Of a stretch of DNA of 64,000 nt, positions 1-8,559 are shown piece by piece. Numbering within the stretch: the first letter of the stretch is position 1; the number at the start of each line of letters is the position of its first letter. The position numbers and the translations under genes are program-made. Source of the DNA: Spirochaetota bacterium (GTDB lineage Bacteria; Spirochaetota; Spirochaetia; Treponematales; Treponemataceae); the NCBI GenBank assembly GCA_023438065.1, contig JAEXRH010000002.1:62001-126000 (forward strand). The letters run 5' to 3'. The notes beneath the pieces are model-generated. The model worked only from the letters and a program-made list of their open reading frames with translations, had not been told where the DNA came from and searched no databases.

Positions 1-510
1 GTCGGTGAGCGTAAGCGCGTCGCCGTCGAGCGCGTATTGGATAATGATGCCCGCGACCGCGTTCGGCAATTCCCTCACGGACGCCGGGGCGCCGTCAATC
101 GACGTTATCTGATAACCGAGGATCGGTCTCGCGCTGATCACGTCGGGCCCGATTTCCCAGGTGAGGACGGCGCTCATGCGGTACTCGAAATCGGCGTTTC
201 GGCCGTCGGAAAGCACCGTTCCGTGGAGCATTACCCGCTTGACGCAGGTGTTACCCGAGAACTCGTAGGTCGCGTCATACGAGAGGGGACTATGCTCTGC
301 GCCGCGAAACGTCGAGCGGGCGAACGCTTCGGCGTAGGGGACTCCGTCGTCGACATGCTCGATGACCTTCCATAGGCCGGCGATCTGCCGGGCCCGGGGC
401 GTCGTCAGCGACGAGGAATACGCGTATCCTCCCGATCCCTCGCTTTTCTCGATCGATTTCGAGATGTGCCCGGTGATCTCGTCCAGTTTCCGCTTGTTTT
501 TGTCGTTCAT
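1..510 (-). CDS. Unknown soluble protein at end of chemosensory operon (3' end beyond window)
   Basis: An open frame of 170 codons runs from an ATG at 510 to the left edge without a stop, so the C-terminus is missing. The ATG overlaps the stop of the ParA-type gene as ATGA, which indicates translational coupling and membership in the chemosensory operon. The protein begins MNDKNKRKLDEI, is charged and has no signal peptide or membrane segment. Residues 1-30 look helical. The rest is rich in T, Y, V and E and could be a beta-rich domain. I do not recognise the family. By position it may work with the ParA ATPase or the receptor array, but this is inference only. Confidence 0.75.
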   Translation of the reverse strand, partial: MNDKNKRKLDEITGHISKSIEKSEGSGGYAYSSSLTTPRARQIAGLWKVIEHVDDGVPYAEAFARSTFRGAEHSPLSYDATYEFSGNTCVKRVMLHGTVLSDGRNADFEYRMSAVLTWEIGPDVISARPILGYQITSIDGAPASVRELPNAVAGIIIQYALDGDALTLTD

Positions 511-1292
511 GTCGTTTCCAGAAATCCTTTTTCGATTATTCGCGCGTAATCGCGGGCGGCGTAGCTGGCCGGACCGCATTCCCATATCGTCCGCGACTTT
601 TCGATCGATCGCGTCACGTATTCGGACTTGCATATCTCGAAGATCGGTATGTGAAACGAGGAGAATACCTGCCGATAGGCGTTGACCCTGTTCAGGCGAT
701 TCTCGGCCTTGGTGAAGATGAGCGAATGGACCTTGATGTCCCGCTTCGCCTCCTCGGCGCAGTAGTCGACCTCCTCGAGGATCGACTCGAGCCCGGAAAC
801 GGAGAAAAGCTGGAACTCGAGCGGTATGATTACCGCGTCGCTTGCCCTGATGAGAAGGCGTTCGAGGGGACTGTTCGCGGGGGACGAGTCGATGATGACC
901 CAGTCGTATCGTTCCTTCATCGTGGACATGAGGTTGAGAAACGGCTCGTACGCGTTCGCGATCGCGGTGTCGCGCATCTCGAGCCGGAGATTTCTGTTCT
1001 TCGCCGGAATGATGTCGAGATGGCGTCTGACCGATTTGCACAAATACTCGTCGATCTTGATCCTCTCGCCTGAGGCCATGGAGGCGAGCATCGCCGATAT
1101 GTCCTTCTTCTCCCTGTCGCCGAAGAAGAGCGTGAGGTTTCCCTGCGGGTCGCCGTCGATGACGAGCACCCGTTCGCCCCGTCTCGCGAGCCCCGAGGCG
1201 ATCTGGATGACCGAGGAGGTCTTGCCGACCCCTCCCTTCCGGTTCGCGACCGTTATCACCCGCATTCCGCATTGCTTGAGGCTGTTCGCCAT
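507..1292 (-). CDS. ParA/MinD-family ATPase of the chemosensory operon
   Basis: This 261-residue protein has the deviant Walker A motif KGGVGKTS (about residues 19-26), a Walker A' region VLVIDGDPQGN and the later DWVIIDSSPA motif, all typical of ParA/Soj ATPases that dimerise on ATP and bind DNA or membrane surfaces. The ATG at 1292 is preceded by a strong AGGAG nine bases away; an internal Met at residue 10 is a possible alternative start. It starts one base after the cheR stop and overlaps the next gene by ATGA. ParA homologues inside chemotaxis operons (ParC of Vibrio, PpfA of Rhodobacter) position receptor arrays or cytoplasmic clusters. No plasmid-type parB is adjacent, so array positioning is the likeliest role here (inference). 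Confidence 0.85.
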   Translation of the reverse strand: MANSLKQCGMRVITVANRKGGVGKTSSVIQIASGLARRGERVLVIDGDPQGNLTLFFGDREKKDISAMLASMASGERIKIDEYLCKSVRRHLDIIPAKNRNLRLEMRDTAIANAYEPFLNLMSTMKERYDWVIIDSSPANSPLERLLIRASDAVIIPLEFQLFSVSGLESILEEVDYCAEEAKRDIKVHSLIFTKAENRLNRVNAYRQVFSSFHIPIFEICKSEYVTRSIEKSRTIWECGPASYAARDYARIIEKGFLETT

Positions 1293-1293
1293 C

Positions 1294-2136
1294 TTACCTG
1301 ACTCCTTTCCGGTATACGGCCGGCTTCACGTAATCGAAGGGGCAGGTTTCCCTGTTGAGCGATTCCGAATGACCGATAAAGAGGTATCCGCCCGGCTTGA
1401 CGTATCGATGGAGCGATTGAATTACCCGTTCGCGGGATTCCTGGTTAAAGTAGATCATGACGTTCCGGCAGAAGATCGCGTCGAAAAGGCCTTTCATCGG
1501 ATAGGTGTCCGACATGAGGTTGAGCCGCTTGAACATGACCGAACCCTTAATCTCCTCGCATATGGTCCACGTGTCGTCGTCCTTTTTCCTGAAATACGAC
1601 GAGCGATAGCTTTGCGGCAGCTCGCGGAGCTTCGCGTCGGCGTACTCGCCCGCCTTCGCTTCCTTGAGCGCCGCGAGCGAGATGTCGGTCGCGAGCAGCC
1701 CCGCGTCGATCGAGGGGTATCGCGGTCCGAAGTGGTTTCGGAGAAGCATGCTGATCGAGTATACCTCTTCGCCCGTCGCGCACCCGGCGCTCCATATCCT
1801 GATTGTCGTCGGTCCCGTTTTCGCCGACACCCGCTCTATTTCGGGCAAGACGGTATTCGCGAGAAAATCGAAGTGATCCCGTTCCCGAAAGAAGAAGGAG
1901 TGATTCGTGGTAATGCGGTTGATGAGCTCGCTGAGTTCCGAGCCGGTCTGGTCGTCGCAGAGGTAGTCGATATAGTCCGTGAACGTCCCGAGCTTGAGCT
2001 CCCGGAGCCGTTTCGAGAGCCTTCCCGCGACGAGCACGCGTTTTTGGTCGCCGAGAAAGATCCCGAAACGCTCGAAGAGCAGTTTCGATATGTAGGAGAA
2101 TTCCCTGTCGCTCAGCTGGACGAGGTCGTCGTACAT
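1294..2136 (-). CDS. cheR: Chemoreceptor methyltransferase CheR
   Basis: This 280-residue protein has the usual CheR architecture. An N-terminal helical domain (about 1-75) precedes a Rossmann methyltransferase domain with the SAM motif IWSAGCATGEEVYS and the later FDAIFCRNVMIYF and GGYLFIGHSES motifs. CheR transfers methyl groups from S-adenosylmethionine to glutamates on chemoreceptors for adaptation. It lies seven bases after cheW and one base before the ParA gene. No cheB methylesterase is present in the visible part of the locus; it could lie to the left of the window. Confidence 0.92.
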   Translation of the reverse strand: MYDDLVQLSDREFSYISKLLFERFGIFLGDQKRVLVAGRLSKRLRELKLGTFTDYIDYLCDDQTGSELSELINRITTNHSFFFRERDHFDFLANTVLPEIERVSAKTGPTTIRIWSAGCATGEEVYSISMLLRNHFGPRYPSIDAGLLATDISLAALKEAKAGEYADAKLRELPQSYRSSYFRKKDDDTWTICEEIKGSVMFKRLNLMSDTYPMKGLFDAIFCRNVMIYFNQESRERVIQSLHRYVKPGGYLFIGHSESLNRETCPFDYVKPAVYRKGVR

Positions 2137-2143
2137 CCGGGCC

Positions 2144-2692
2144 TCATGCGGTCGCGCCCGCTTGCGCGATTGATTCCGCGCCGACGCTTCCCTGCGCGAG
2201 GTTCTCGTCCCTCACGATCCGCTCGGCGTCGAGAAGGATTTTGATGGCGTCCCCTGCCTTGCCCATGCCCGAGATGAACTGATCCCTTCCGGATACGGTC
2301 TTGAATCGCGGGGGCGGCTCGATGTTCTTTTCGGGGATTTCCATTACCTCCTCGACGGTGTCGACGAGACAGCCGACGAGAACCCTGTCGACCTCGGTTA
2401 CGATGATGCACGTCCTGCTGTCGTACTCGCGGGCCTCAAGGTCGAAGCGAAGCCTGAGGTCGACGATCGGAATAACCCTTCCGCGGAGGTTGATGACGCC
2501 CTTGACGTACGCGGGCATGTCCGGAACCTCCGATATGTTCTGAAGCTCGATGATTTCGATGACGAACCGAATCCCGATGCCGTACGACTCCTTGCCGATC
2601 TTGAAGAAAAGATACTTGTTCGCCTGCGTGTCCTCGTTTTCCTCGTCGTCGAGCAGTTCGTCACGCATTTCCGCCTTTCTTGCGTCGGACAT
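2144..2692 (-). CDS. cheW: Chemotaxis coupling protein CheW
   Basis: This 182-residue protein consists of one CheW domain (about 25-160). It has the characteristic YLFFKIGKESYGIGI opening, the PAYVKGVINLRGRVIPIVDL core and the GCLVDTVEEV segment. CheW bridges receptor tips to the P5 domain of CheA in the membrane-associated array. An acidic N-terminal tail of about 20 residues and a C-terminal tail of about 20 residues extend the usual 150-residue domain. The start at 2692 is preferred; a second Met at residue 9 is possible. It follows the chemoreceptor by 16 bases and precedes cheR by seven. Confidence 0.93.
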   Translation of the reverse strand: MSDARKAEMRDELLDDEENEDTQANKYLFFKIGKESYGIGIRFVIEIIELQNISEVPDMPAYVKGVINLRGRVIPIVDLRLRFDLEAREYDSRTCIIVTEVDRVLVGCLVDTVEEVMEIPEKNIEPPPRFKTVSGRDQFISGMGKAGDAIKILLDAERIVRDENLAQGSVGAESIAQAGATA

Positions 2693-2708
2693 GTCGTTAC
2701 CTCCCTTG

Positions 2709-5027
2709 TCAGAACTTTCCGAAATTGCTGTCGTCGAGCGATATCACGTCGGCCGGGTTGAGGGCCGGCGTCTTGAATCGCGGCGCCTGCGCGACGGGTT
2801 TCTTCGCCGGGGCGACGCTCGTCTGCTGCATCGACCGCTTTTGCGAGCGGGAGGCGAGATCATCCCGTCCCGAACGGTCTCCCGCGGAGTCGAACTGCCG
2901 GTGGTCGCCGCCCTTGAGCCTGAAGCGCGCGAGCATCGCCTTGACCTGTTGGGCCTGGGACGAGAGTTCCTCGGAAGCCGACGCGCTTTCCTCCGCGCTT
3001 GCCGTGTTGCTTTGCGTGACCTGGTCGATCTGGTTGAGTCCGAGCGAGATCTGCTCGAGTCCCTGGGTTTGCTCGCGGCCGGCCGTCGCGACTTCCTCGG
3101 CGAGCACCGATACCTGCGAAGAACCGCCGACGATCTCGTCGAGCTGGCTCGCGGAGCCCTCGACGAGGGAGTTTCCGCGCTGGATGTTCCCGATGACTTC
3201 CTCGACCATGCGCGTCGTTTCCTTGACCGAGTTCGCGCTCCTGACGGCGAGGTTGCGTACTTCCTCGGCGACGACCGCGAATCCCTTGCCGTATTTCCCC
3301 GCGCGCGCCGCCTCGACGTTCGCGTTGAGCGCGAGAAGGTTGATCTGGAACGAGATGTCGTCGATCGTTTTCACGACCTTGTTGATCTCCTCGGCGCTCC
3401 TGTTGATGTCGCTCATCGCGGCGACGAGCTCCTTCATCTGGTTGTTGCCTTTTTCGGCGTTTTCCTGCGCTTCCTTGGCGAGACTGTTCATCTTGAGCGC
3501 GTTGTCGGTGTTTTGCCGGGTCTGGCTCGAGATCTCGGTCGTGGAGGAGGTGATCTCCTCGAGCGACGACGCCTGTTCGGTCGCTCCCTGCGACAGGGAC
3601 TGGCTCGCCTGGGATACCTGTACCGCTCCCTCGGCGACCTGGTCGACCGCGTTGTTGATCTGGCCGAGGGTGTCGTTGATAGCGTCGAGCGATTCGTTGA
3701 GCGCGGTCTTGAGGACGTCGAAGTCCCCTTTATAGTCACCGGCCATGCGGAGGGTCATGTCGCCGTCGGCAAGGTGCTTGAGAATCTCGATGATCTCGTT
3801 GATCGGAGTGATGACGAGATCGAGCGTCGTGTTGATCCCGTCGATGATCTTTTTATAGTCTCCCTGGTGCTTCGACGCGTCCGCCCTGATCTGCAACGCT
3901 CCCGAGACGGCCGCGTCGGAAAGCATGATGGTGTCGCTGATAAGGTTCTGTATGCTCTCGATGGCGATGTTGAGATTGTCCTTGATCTTGTTGAAGTCGC
4001 CGTTGTAGGATTCGACGATCTTCTCGGGCATATCGCCCTTCGAGATGCGATCGATATAGTTCGCGGCGACCGTGAGCGGACCGACGACCGCGTCGAGGGT
4101 GTTGTTGATGCCGACTATGACCTTCCGGTAGTCTCCCTTGTGCTTTTCGGGGTCGGCCCGGACGGAGAGCCTGCCGTCCAGCGCGGCTTGAACGAGGGTG
4201 TCGGTGTCTCCGACGAGACCGGCGACGTTATCCTCGACGCCGTTCAGCGATTCGGCAAGCTGGAGGAACTCGTCCGTCGTCTTTATTTCCAGTCTCTCGG
4301 AGAGATCTCCGTGGGCGATCTTGTCGAGGACATGCACGGTCTTTTTCAAGCGGCCCGAGATCATGAGTCCCTGGACGACGCCGAACGCGAGCGCGGCGAT
4401 GAAGGCGAATACCGTGATGACGAGGACCATGATCCGGCCCATGGTGACGGTCTTGAATGTTTCTTTCGGGATGTCGACGCCGTAGTATTGCTGGTCGAAT
4501 TTCTCGAGTTCCTCGAAGGACGCGACGAGGTTGTCCATCGCGAGCCGTTCCGGTCCCGATATCTTCGCGTAGATGCGCTGGTAGATCGGCGGCCGGTCTT
4601 CCGGTTTCGCGGCGCGCGCCTCCTTGCAGAGGGCAATCACGGAGTTGTTGTAGGCGGCGGCCGTCTCGATATTCTTGAGGATAACCTCATAAAGCCGCTT
4701 TTCCTCGGGAACCATCGGATACTCTTCGTACTTCTTCTTCGATTCACCGTAGACCGCGCGCGCTTTCTCTATGTTCGAGATCTGACGGTCGAAGAATTCC
4801 GGGTCGTCAACGGCAAGAGGGTTCGCCATCGAGCGGACGGAGGTCTTGATGTCGCGAAACTGCTTGTCGATCGTGTTTACGTAGTACAGTTTCGGTATCG
4901 TCTCTCCCGAAAGAAGGCTTATGCTCTCTTTCGTTTTCTTGAGCTGGTCGAGTCCGACCGTTCCGACGATGGCGCACAGAACGGCGACAGCGAGGAAACT
5001 CAGGAGCAACTTGGCGAGAATTTTCAT
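2709..5027 (-). CDS. Methyl-accepting chemotaxis protein with duplicated HAMP-like units
   Basis: The 772-residue receptor starts at 5027, where CAGGAGG lies just upstream; longer frames to 5240 lack such a site and overlap cheA. Transmembrane helices lie at about 5-25 and 199-222 and enclose a helical periplasmic sensor of about 170 residues (four-helix-bundle type). After the canonical HAMP (223-275) come two similar HAMP-like units at about 285-365 and 377-455. Each contains a KHxGDYxK...GIN.TLD...P pattern. The cytoplasmic signalling hairpin has its tip near residue 589 (AEEVRNLAVRSA). No C-terminal CheR-tethering pentapeptide is seen. The tail (710-772) is low-complexity and ends NFGKF. 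It sits between cheA and cheW and is probably their cognate receptor. Confidence 0.93.
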   Translation of the reverse strand: MKILAKLLLSFLAVAVLCAIVGTVGLDQLKKTKESISLLSGETIPKLYYVNTIDKQFRDIKTSVRSMANPLAVDDPEFFDRQISNIEKARAVYGESKKKYEEYPMVPEEKRLYEVILKNIETAAAYNNSVIALCKEARAAKPEDRPPIYQRIYAKISGPERLAMDNLVASFEELEKFDQQYYGVDIPKETFKTVTMGRIMVLVITVFAFIAALAFGVVQGLMISGRLKKTVHVLDKIAHGDLSERLEIKTTDEFLQLAESLNGVEDNVAGLVGDTDTLVQAALDGRLSVRADPEKHKGDYRKVIVGINNTLDAVVGPLTVAANYIDRISKGDMPEKIVESYNGDFNKIKDNLNIAIESIQNLISDTIMLSDAAVSGALQIRADASKHQGDYKKIIDGINTTLDLVITPINEIIEILKHLADGDMTLRMAGDYKGDFDVLKTALNESLDAINDTLGQINNAVDQVAEGAVQVSQASQSLSQGATEQASSLEEITSSTTEISSQTRQNTDNALKMNSLAKEAQENAEKGNNQMKELVAAMSDINRSAEEINKVVKTIDDISFQINLLALNANVEAARAGKYGKGFAVVAEEVRNLAVRSANSVKETTRMVEEVIGNIQRGNSLVEGSASQLDEIVGGSSQVSVLAEEVATAGREQTQGLEQISLGLNQIDQVTQSNTASAEESASASEELSSQAQQVKAMLARFRLKGGDHRQFDSAGDRSGRDDLASRSQKRSMQQTSVAPAKKPVAQAPRFKTPALNPADVISLDDSNFGKF

Positions 5028-5074
5028 GGCTATCCTCCTGGTACGTTTCGTACCATAATGACTTTTGATGCCCG

Positions 5075-7450
5075 TTACGCGAGCTTGAGCGATAGAAGCT
5101 TTCCCGTATCGATGATGAAACTTACGCCGCCGTCGCCGAGAATGCTGCATCCGGAAATGCCTTCGACCTTTCCGAGGTATTCCGAAAGCGATTTCACGAC
5201 GATTTGCTGATTGCCTATGACCTCGTCGATGAGCAGGCACGCTCTCTTCCCGTTGTTCTGGACGGCTATGACGATTCCGTCCGTCGGGTTCATGATCGCG
5301 TCTGCGACGTTAAAGACGTTTCCGAGCTTGATGAGCGGGAGGAATTCCTTGCGGATATTGACCGTCGCCTCGCTGTGCTCGGTTTGCGTGATCTGCGCGG
5401 GCGAGATCTTGAGGAACTCGATTATGTCGTTGAGGGGGAGGGAATACATGTTCCTGCCGACCCTTACGGTGATTCCGTCGATGATCGCCATCGTGAGCGG
5501 TATCCTGAGGATGAACTCGGTTCCCTGCCCGGCGTTCGTCTTGATGTCGATCCGTCCGCGAATCCGCTCGAGGTTCTTCTTGACGACGTCAAGGCCGACC
5601 CCGCGTCCCGACACGTCCGAGACGACCTCCGCGGTCGAGAGCCCGGGTTCGAAGATGAACGCGTAGACCTCGGAATCCGGTATCGTCGCGGGGTCGGCCG
5701 AAACGAGTCCCTTGCTCACTGCTTTCGCGAGAATTCTCTCGCGATCGAGTCCTCCGCCGTCGTCCCGCACGCTGATGCAAATTTCGGAACCTTCGTAGCG
5801 CGCGTTGAGCCATACCGTCCCGGTCTCCGGTTTTCCGACGGCTTTTCTCCTGTCCTTTGACTCGATCCCGTGATCGATCGCGTTCCTGAGGATATGGACG
5901 AGCGGGTCGGATATTTGCTCGATCACGTTCTTGTCCATCTCGGTATCCTGACCGGAGACGATGAAATTGACCGGCCGGTCGATCTTCCGCGAAAGGTCTC
6001 GCACGAGCCGGGTCATTTTCTGGAAGAGTCCGTCGAGCGGGATCATCCGGATCATCATCGTCGTTTCCTGTATCTCCCTGCTGATCTTGTTGAGGCTCGC
6101 GAACGACTTCGTGAAATTGTCGAGTTTGAGACCGGCGAGGTCGGGACTGTTGATGACCATGGATTCCGCGGTAATGAGTTCCCCGACGAGTTCGAAAAGT
6201 TTGTCGAGCTTCGCCGTGTCGACGCGGATTTCCTTTCGCACGAGTTCCCGCGGTTCGTCCCCGTTTGCCTGCGCCTGGGTCTTCTGGATCTTCAGGGCTT
6301 CCTCGATGTGCTCCGGGGATACCACTCCTTTTTGAAGGAGGATTTCGCCGAGCGGGCGTTCCTGCTCGTTCAGCGCGTCGCGAATCGTATCGTTTCCGAC
6401 GGCTCCCATGTCGACGAGGATTTCGCCGAGCGGTTTGTACGAGTCTTCCGTTTTCGCGCTCGCCGCCGGTGTTCCGTCCGTTTGCGTAATGTTGGTCTCC
6501 GATGAGTCGCCCGGGGATTCAGAGGAGCGTCCCGGCGCCTTCACGTTATCCCGGATGACGACGGATGAAAGGGCTGATCTCAACCGGTCGACGCGACCGA
6601 TAACGGTGTTGACGAATGACTCGCCGATCGGCCCGTTCTTTTTTCGCGCCTCGTCGAGGATGCTTTCAAATTCCATGCAGGACGATTCGAGAAACGCGTA
6701 TCCGAAAAAACCAGAGTTTCCCTTGATCGTGTGAATCGCCCGGAAGGTGTCATTGACGGCTTCTGTCGCGTTCTCCTTCGGGGCGATCGAAAGCGCTATC
6801 CGTTCGACGCGGTCGAGAAGGTCGGCGCATTCGCCGATAAACCGTTGCGCCATGTCCCGGGTGACGAGCTCCGTGAGCTCGATCTCGTTCGGTATGGTTT
6901 TTTGCGCGATTTCGGGAGCGTTTCCCGAATTTGATGCGGGAGAAATCTCTTGGATACTCGACGGATGCTCCGGATCGGGGCTCGCGCTTTGCGTGCCGCC
7001 CTTCGCTTCGCAGCCGCCGTTCTCGCCGGATTTCTTCTTCGCGCGAAGTTCGCGGATCATGGCGGTGATCTTGGTCGTTTGCTCCGCCGCTTCTTTTTCG
7101 CCGGGCTCATCCGTGTATTCCCGCTCGGTTATTCCGATCAACGCGCGAAGGACGTCGACCGTCGAATACACGACGTCAATAGAGTCTTGGGTTATCCCGA
7201 CTCCTTCCTTCAGGAATACGTCGAGCAAAGTCTCGGCTTCGTGCGTCAGTTTCTTTATGTTCTCGAGGCCGAGATACCCCGCCGAACCCTTGACTGAATG
7301 AAACAACCTGAAAATGGAATTGAGACGGGCGGTATTGTCTCCGTCGTCCAGCTTTGCGAGTTGCGCCTCGGAGTCGTCGAGGCGTTCATAACCTTCCGCG
7401 ATAAATGAAAGCAGGATTTCCCTGGTCTCGTCGTCGATGCTTTTAGGCAT
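5075..7450 (-). CDS. cheA: Chemotaxis histidine kinase CheA with two Hpt domains and an MshEN-like linker
   Basis: The 791-residue kinase has a P1/Hpt domain with phospho-His near residue 51 (LFHSVKGSAGYLG) and a second Hpt with His near 240 (AIHTIKGNSGFFG). Residues 339-390 contain two copies of an LGEIL...G.V....I..AL pattern that resembles the N-terminal domain of GspE/PilB ATPases. P3 dimerisation (about 405-475), P4 ATPase (N-box LRNAIDHGIE, G1 DDGGGLD, G2 GRGVGLDVVK) and P5 CheW-like (about 655-791) domains follow. No separate P2 CheY-docking domain is obvious. CheA phosphorylates response regulators in answer to receptor state. The Shine-Dalgarno sequence is weak or distant, and a promoter with an inverted repeat lies directly upstream. 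Confidence 0.93.
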   Translation of the reverse strand: MPKSIDDETREILLSFIAEGYERLDDSEAQLAKLDDGDNTARLNSIFRLFHSVKGSAGYLGLENIKKLTHEAETLLDVFLKEGVGITQDSIDVVYSTVDVLRALIGITEREYTDEPGEKEAAEQTTKITAMIRELRAKKKSGENGGCEAKGGTQSASPDPEHPSSIQEISPASNSGNAPEIAQKTIPNEIELTELVTRDMAQRFIGECADLLDRVERIALSIAPKENATEAVNDTFRAIHTIKGNSGFFGYAFLESSCMEFESILDEARKKNGPIGESFVNTVIGRVDRLRSALSSVVIRDNVKAPGRSSESPGDSSETNITQTDGTPAASAKTEDSYKPLGEILVDMGAVGNDTIRDALNEQERPLGEILLQKGVVSPEHIEEALKIQKTQAQANGDEPRELVRKEIRVDTAKLDKLFELVGELITAESMVINSPDLAGLKLDNFTKSFASLNKISREIQETTMMIRMIPLDGLFQKMTRLVRDLSRKIDRPVNFIVSGQDTEMDKNVIEQISDPLVHILRNAIDHGIESKDRRKAVGKPETGTVWLNARYEGSEICISVRDDGGGLDRERILAKAVSKGLVSADPATIPDSEVYAFIFEPGLSTAEVVSDVSGRGVGLDVVKKNLERIRGRIDIKTNAGQGTEFILRIPLTMAIIDGITVRVGRNMYSLPLNDIIEFLKISPAQITQTEHSEATVNIRKEFLPLIKLGNVFNVADAIMNPTDGIVIAVQNNGKRACLLIDEVIGNQQIVVKSLSEYLGKVEGISGCSILGDGGVSFIIDTGKLLSLKLA

Positions 7451-7467
7451 GGTAACTTACAAAACTC

Positions 7468-7508
7468 CTGAATACTTTTAAGTGTAGTATTCAGTGAAAA
7501 TATTACAA
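7468..7508 (-). promoter_or_regulatory. Predicted cheA promoter with overlapping inverted repeat
   Basis: On the minus strand TTGTAA (7508-7503), a 16-base spacer and TACACT (7486-7481) form a plausible sigma70-type promoter in the 62-base gap before cheA. A perfect 9-base inverted repeat (CTGAATACT at 7468-7476, AGTATTCAG at 7486-7494) surrounds the -10 and the predicted start of transcription. It could be an operator or a 5'-leader hairpin next to the CAGGAG motif. This gives the cheA-to-parA genes a possible transcription start of their own. Confidence 0.4.
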
Positions 7509-7512
7509 TAGC

Positions 7513-8559
7513 CTATTTTCCGTTTATCGGAAATTCCACGACGAACTTCGTGCCGTTCGCCGGCTCTTGTCGTATCTTCCCGTTCAGCTGTTCCGTCAAC
7601 CCCCGCACGAGCGTCAGCCCGAACGACGCGGGTTTCGATTCCGGTTCGGTCGACGTCATTCCTATTCCGTCGTCCTCGATCGTGAGGGAAACGATGTCTC
7701 CCGATCTCGACGCCGATACGGAAATGAGTCCGCAGTCCCTCCCGACGAACGCGTACTTCATCGAGTTGAACACGAGCTCGTTCACGATCATGCCGATGCA
7801 CGAAAGATGATGCACGTCGATGACGATGTCCTTCACGTCGATATCGAGCTCGACTTTGTATCTGTCGGGGAATATCTTGACGATGTCGTCGATGAGCGCG
7901 ACAAGATATTCGCGTATCGACATCGAGGTGAGGTTGTCCGAACGATACAGCCTGTCGTAAAGGATTCCCATGCTCTTGATCCTGCCGACGGCGTTGCGCA
8001 GGAGAATCGACGCCGACTCGTTCCCGATCTGGTCCGCCTGCAAGGTCAGGAGGTTGATCACCATATTCATGTTGTTCTTGATGCGGTGATGGATTTCGTA
8101 AAGGAGAATGTCTTTCTCGGCGAGAAGGGTCTGTATCCTCTTCTCGTTCATCTCGAGCGACCGTATCTTTCCGGTTCTGTCCGTCTCGAGGTCGATGATC
8201 CTTTTCCCCGCGTCGATCCGCGCGCGAAGCTCGGACGGGTCGTACGGTTTCGAAAGATAGTCGTTCGCGCCCGCGGCGAGCCCGCGGACGATATCGTCCT
8301 TCTCTCCCTTGATGGTGAGCATGATGACGTACGCGGGAATTTCGTCATCGCGCGCGCGAATCATGCGGCACAGTTCCTCGCCGTCGATGCCGGGCATCAG
8401 CCAGTCGAGGATTACCATTCGCGGAGAGTCGGGAGACGAAAGGACTTTCCATGCCGCGTTTCCGTCGGCAACGAGAATCGGTTGATGGCCGTGCTTCTCG
8501 AGCAAGGATCCGAGGATCCTTCGGGAAGCAAGATCGTCGTCGGCAACGAGTATTCTCAT
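7513..8559 (-). CDS. Receiver-HisKA_2 sensor kinase (response regulator fused to histidine kinase)
   Basis: The 348-residue protein starts at 8559, where the ATG overlaps the stop of the upstream hybrid kinase as ATGA; a longer frame to 8628 lies inside that gene. Residues 1-120 are a CheY-like receiver with acidic pocket DDD (7-9), phospho-acceptor D52 (VILDWLMPG) and Lys in the YLSKPYD motif. A short coiled linker leads to a HisKA_2-type kinase with the His box EIHHRIKNNM (155-164) and a HATPase_c domain (N-box IVNELVFNSMKYA, G-box IEDDGIGM). This layout fits a soluble kinase controlled by phosphorylation from the hybrid kinase or CheA. The output partner is unknown. Confidence 0.88.
   Translation of the reverse strand: MRILVADDDLASRRILGSLLEKHGHQPILVADGNAAWKVLSSPDSPRMVILDWLMPGIDGEELCRMIRARDDEIPAYVIMLTIKGEKDDIVRGLAAGANDYLSKPYDPSELRARIDAGKRIIDLETDRTGKIRSLEMNEKRIQTLLAEKDILLYEIHHRIKNNMNMVINLLTLQADQIGNESASILLRNAVGRIKSMGILYDRLYRSDNLTSMSIREYLVALIDDIVKIFPDRYKVELDIDVKDIVIDVHHLSCIGMIVNELVFNSMKYAFVGRDCGLISVSASRSGDIVSLTIEDDGIGMTSTEPESKPASFGLTLVRGLTEQLNGKIRQEPANGTKFVVEFPINGK

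Noticed and set aside
507..1292. ParA-type gene as a chromosome or plasmid partition gene marking an origin
   Set aside because: It has no adjacent full-length parB, no parS-like 16-mer was noticed, and it is embedded between cheR and a coupled gene. The ParB-like gene at 46,183 lacks DNA-binding domains.
2550..5210. Long open frame of 886 codons on the plus strand opposite the chemoreceptor
   Set aside because: It is antisense to a gene with complete domain motifs. The translation is low-complexity R/D/V/L-rich, as expected from GC-rich antisense frames. The same reasoning removes the many other long antisense frames, for example opposite glyQS, mrcA, tyrS and the AAA+ gene.
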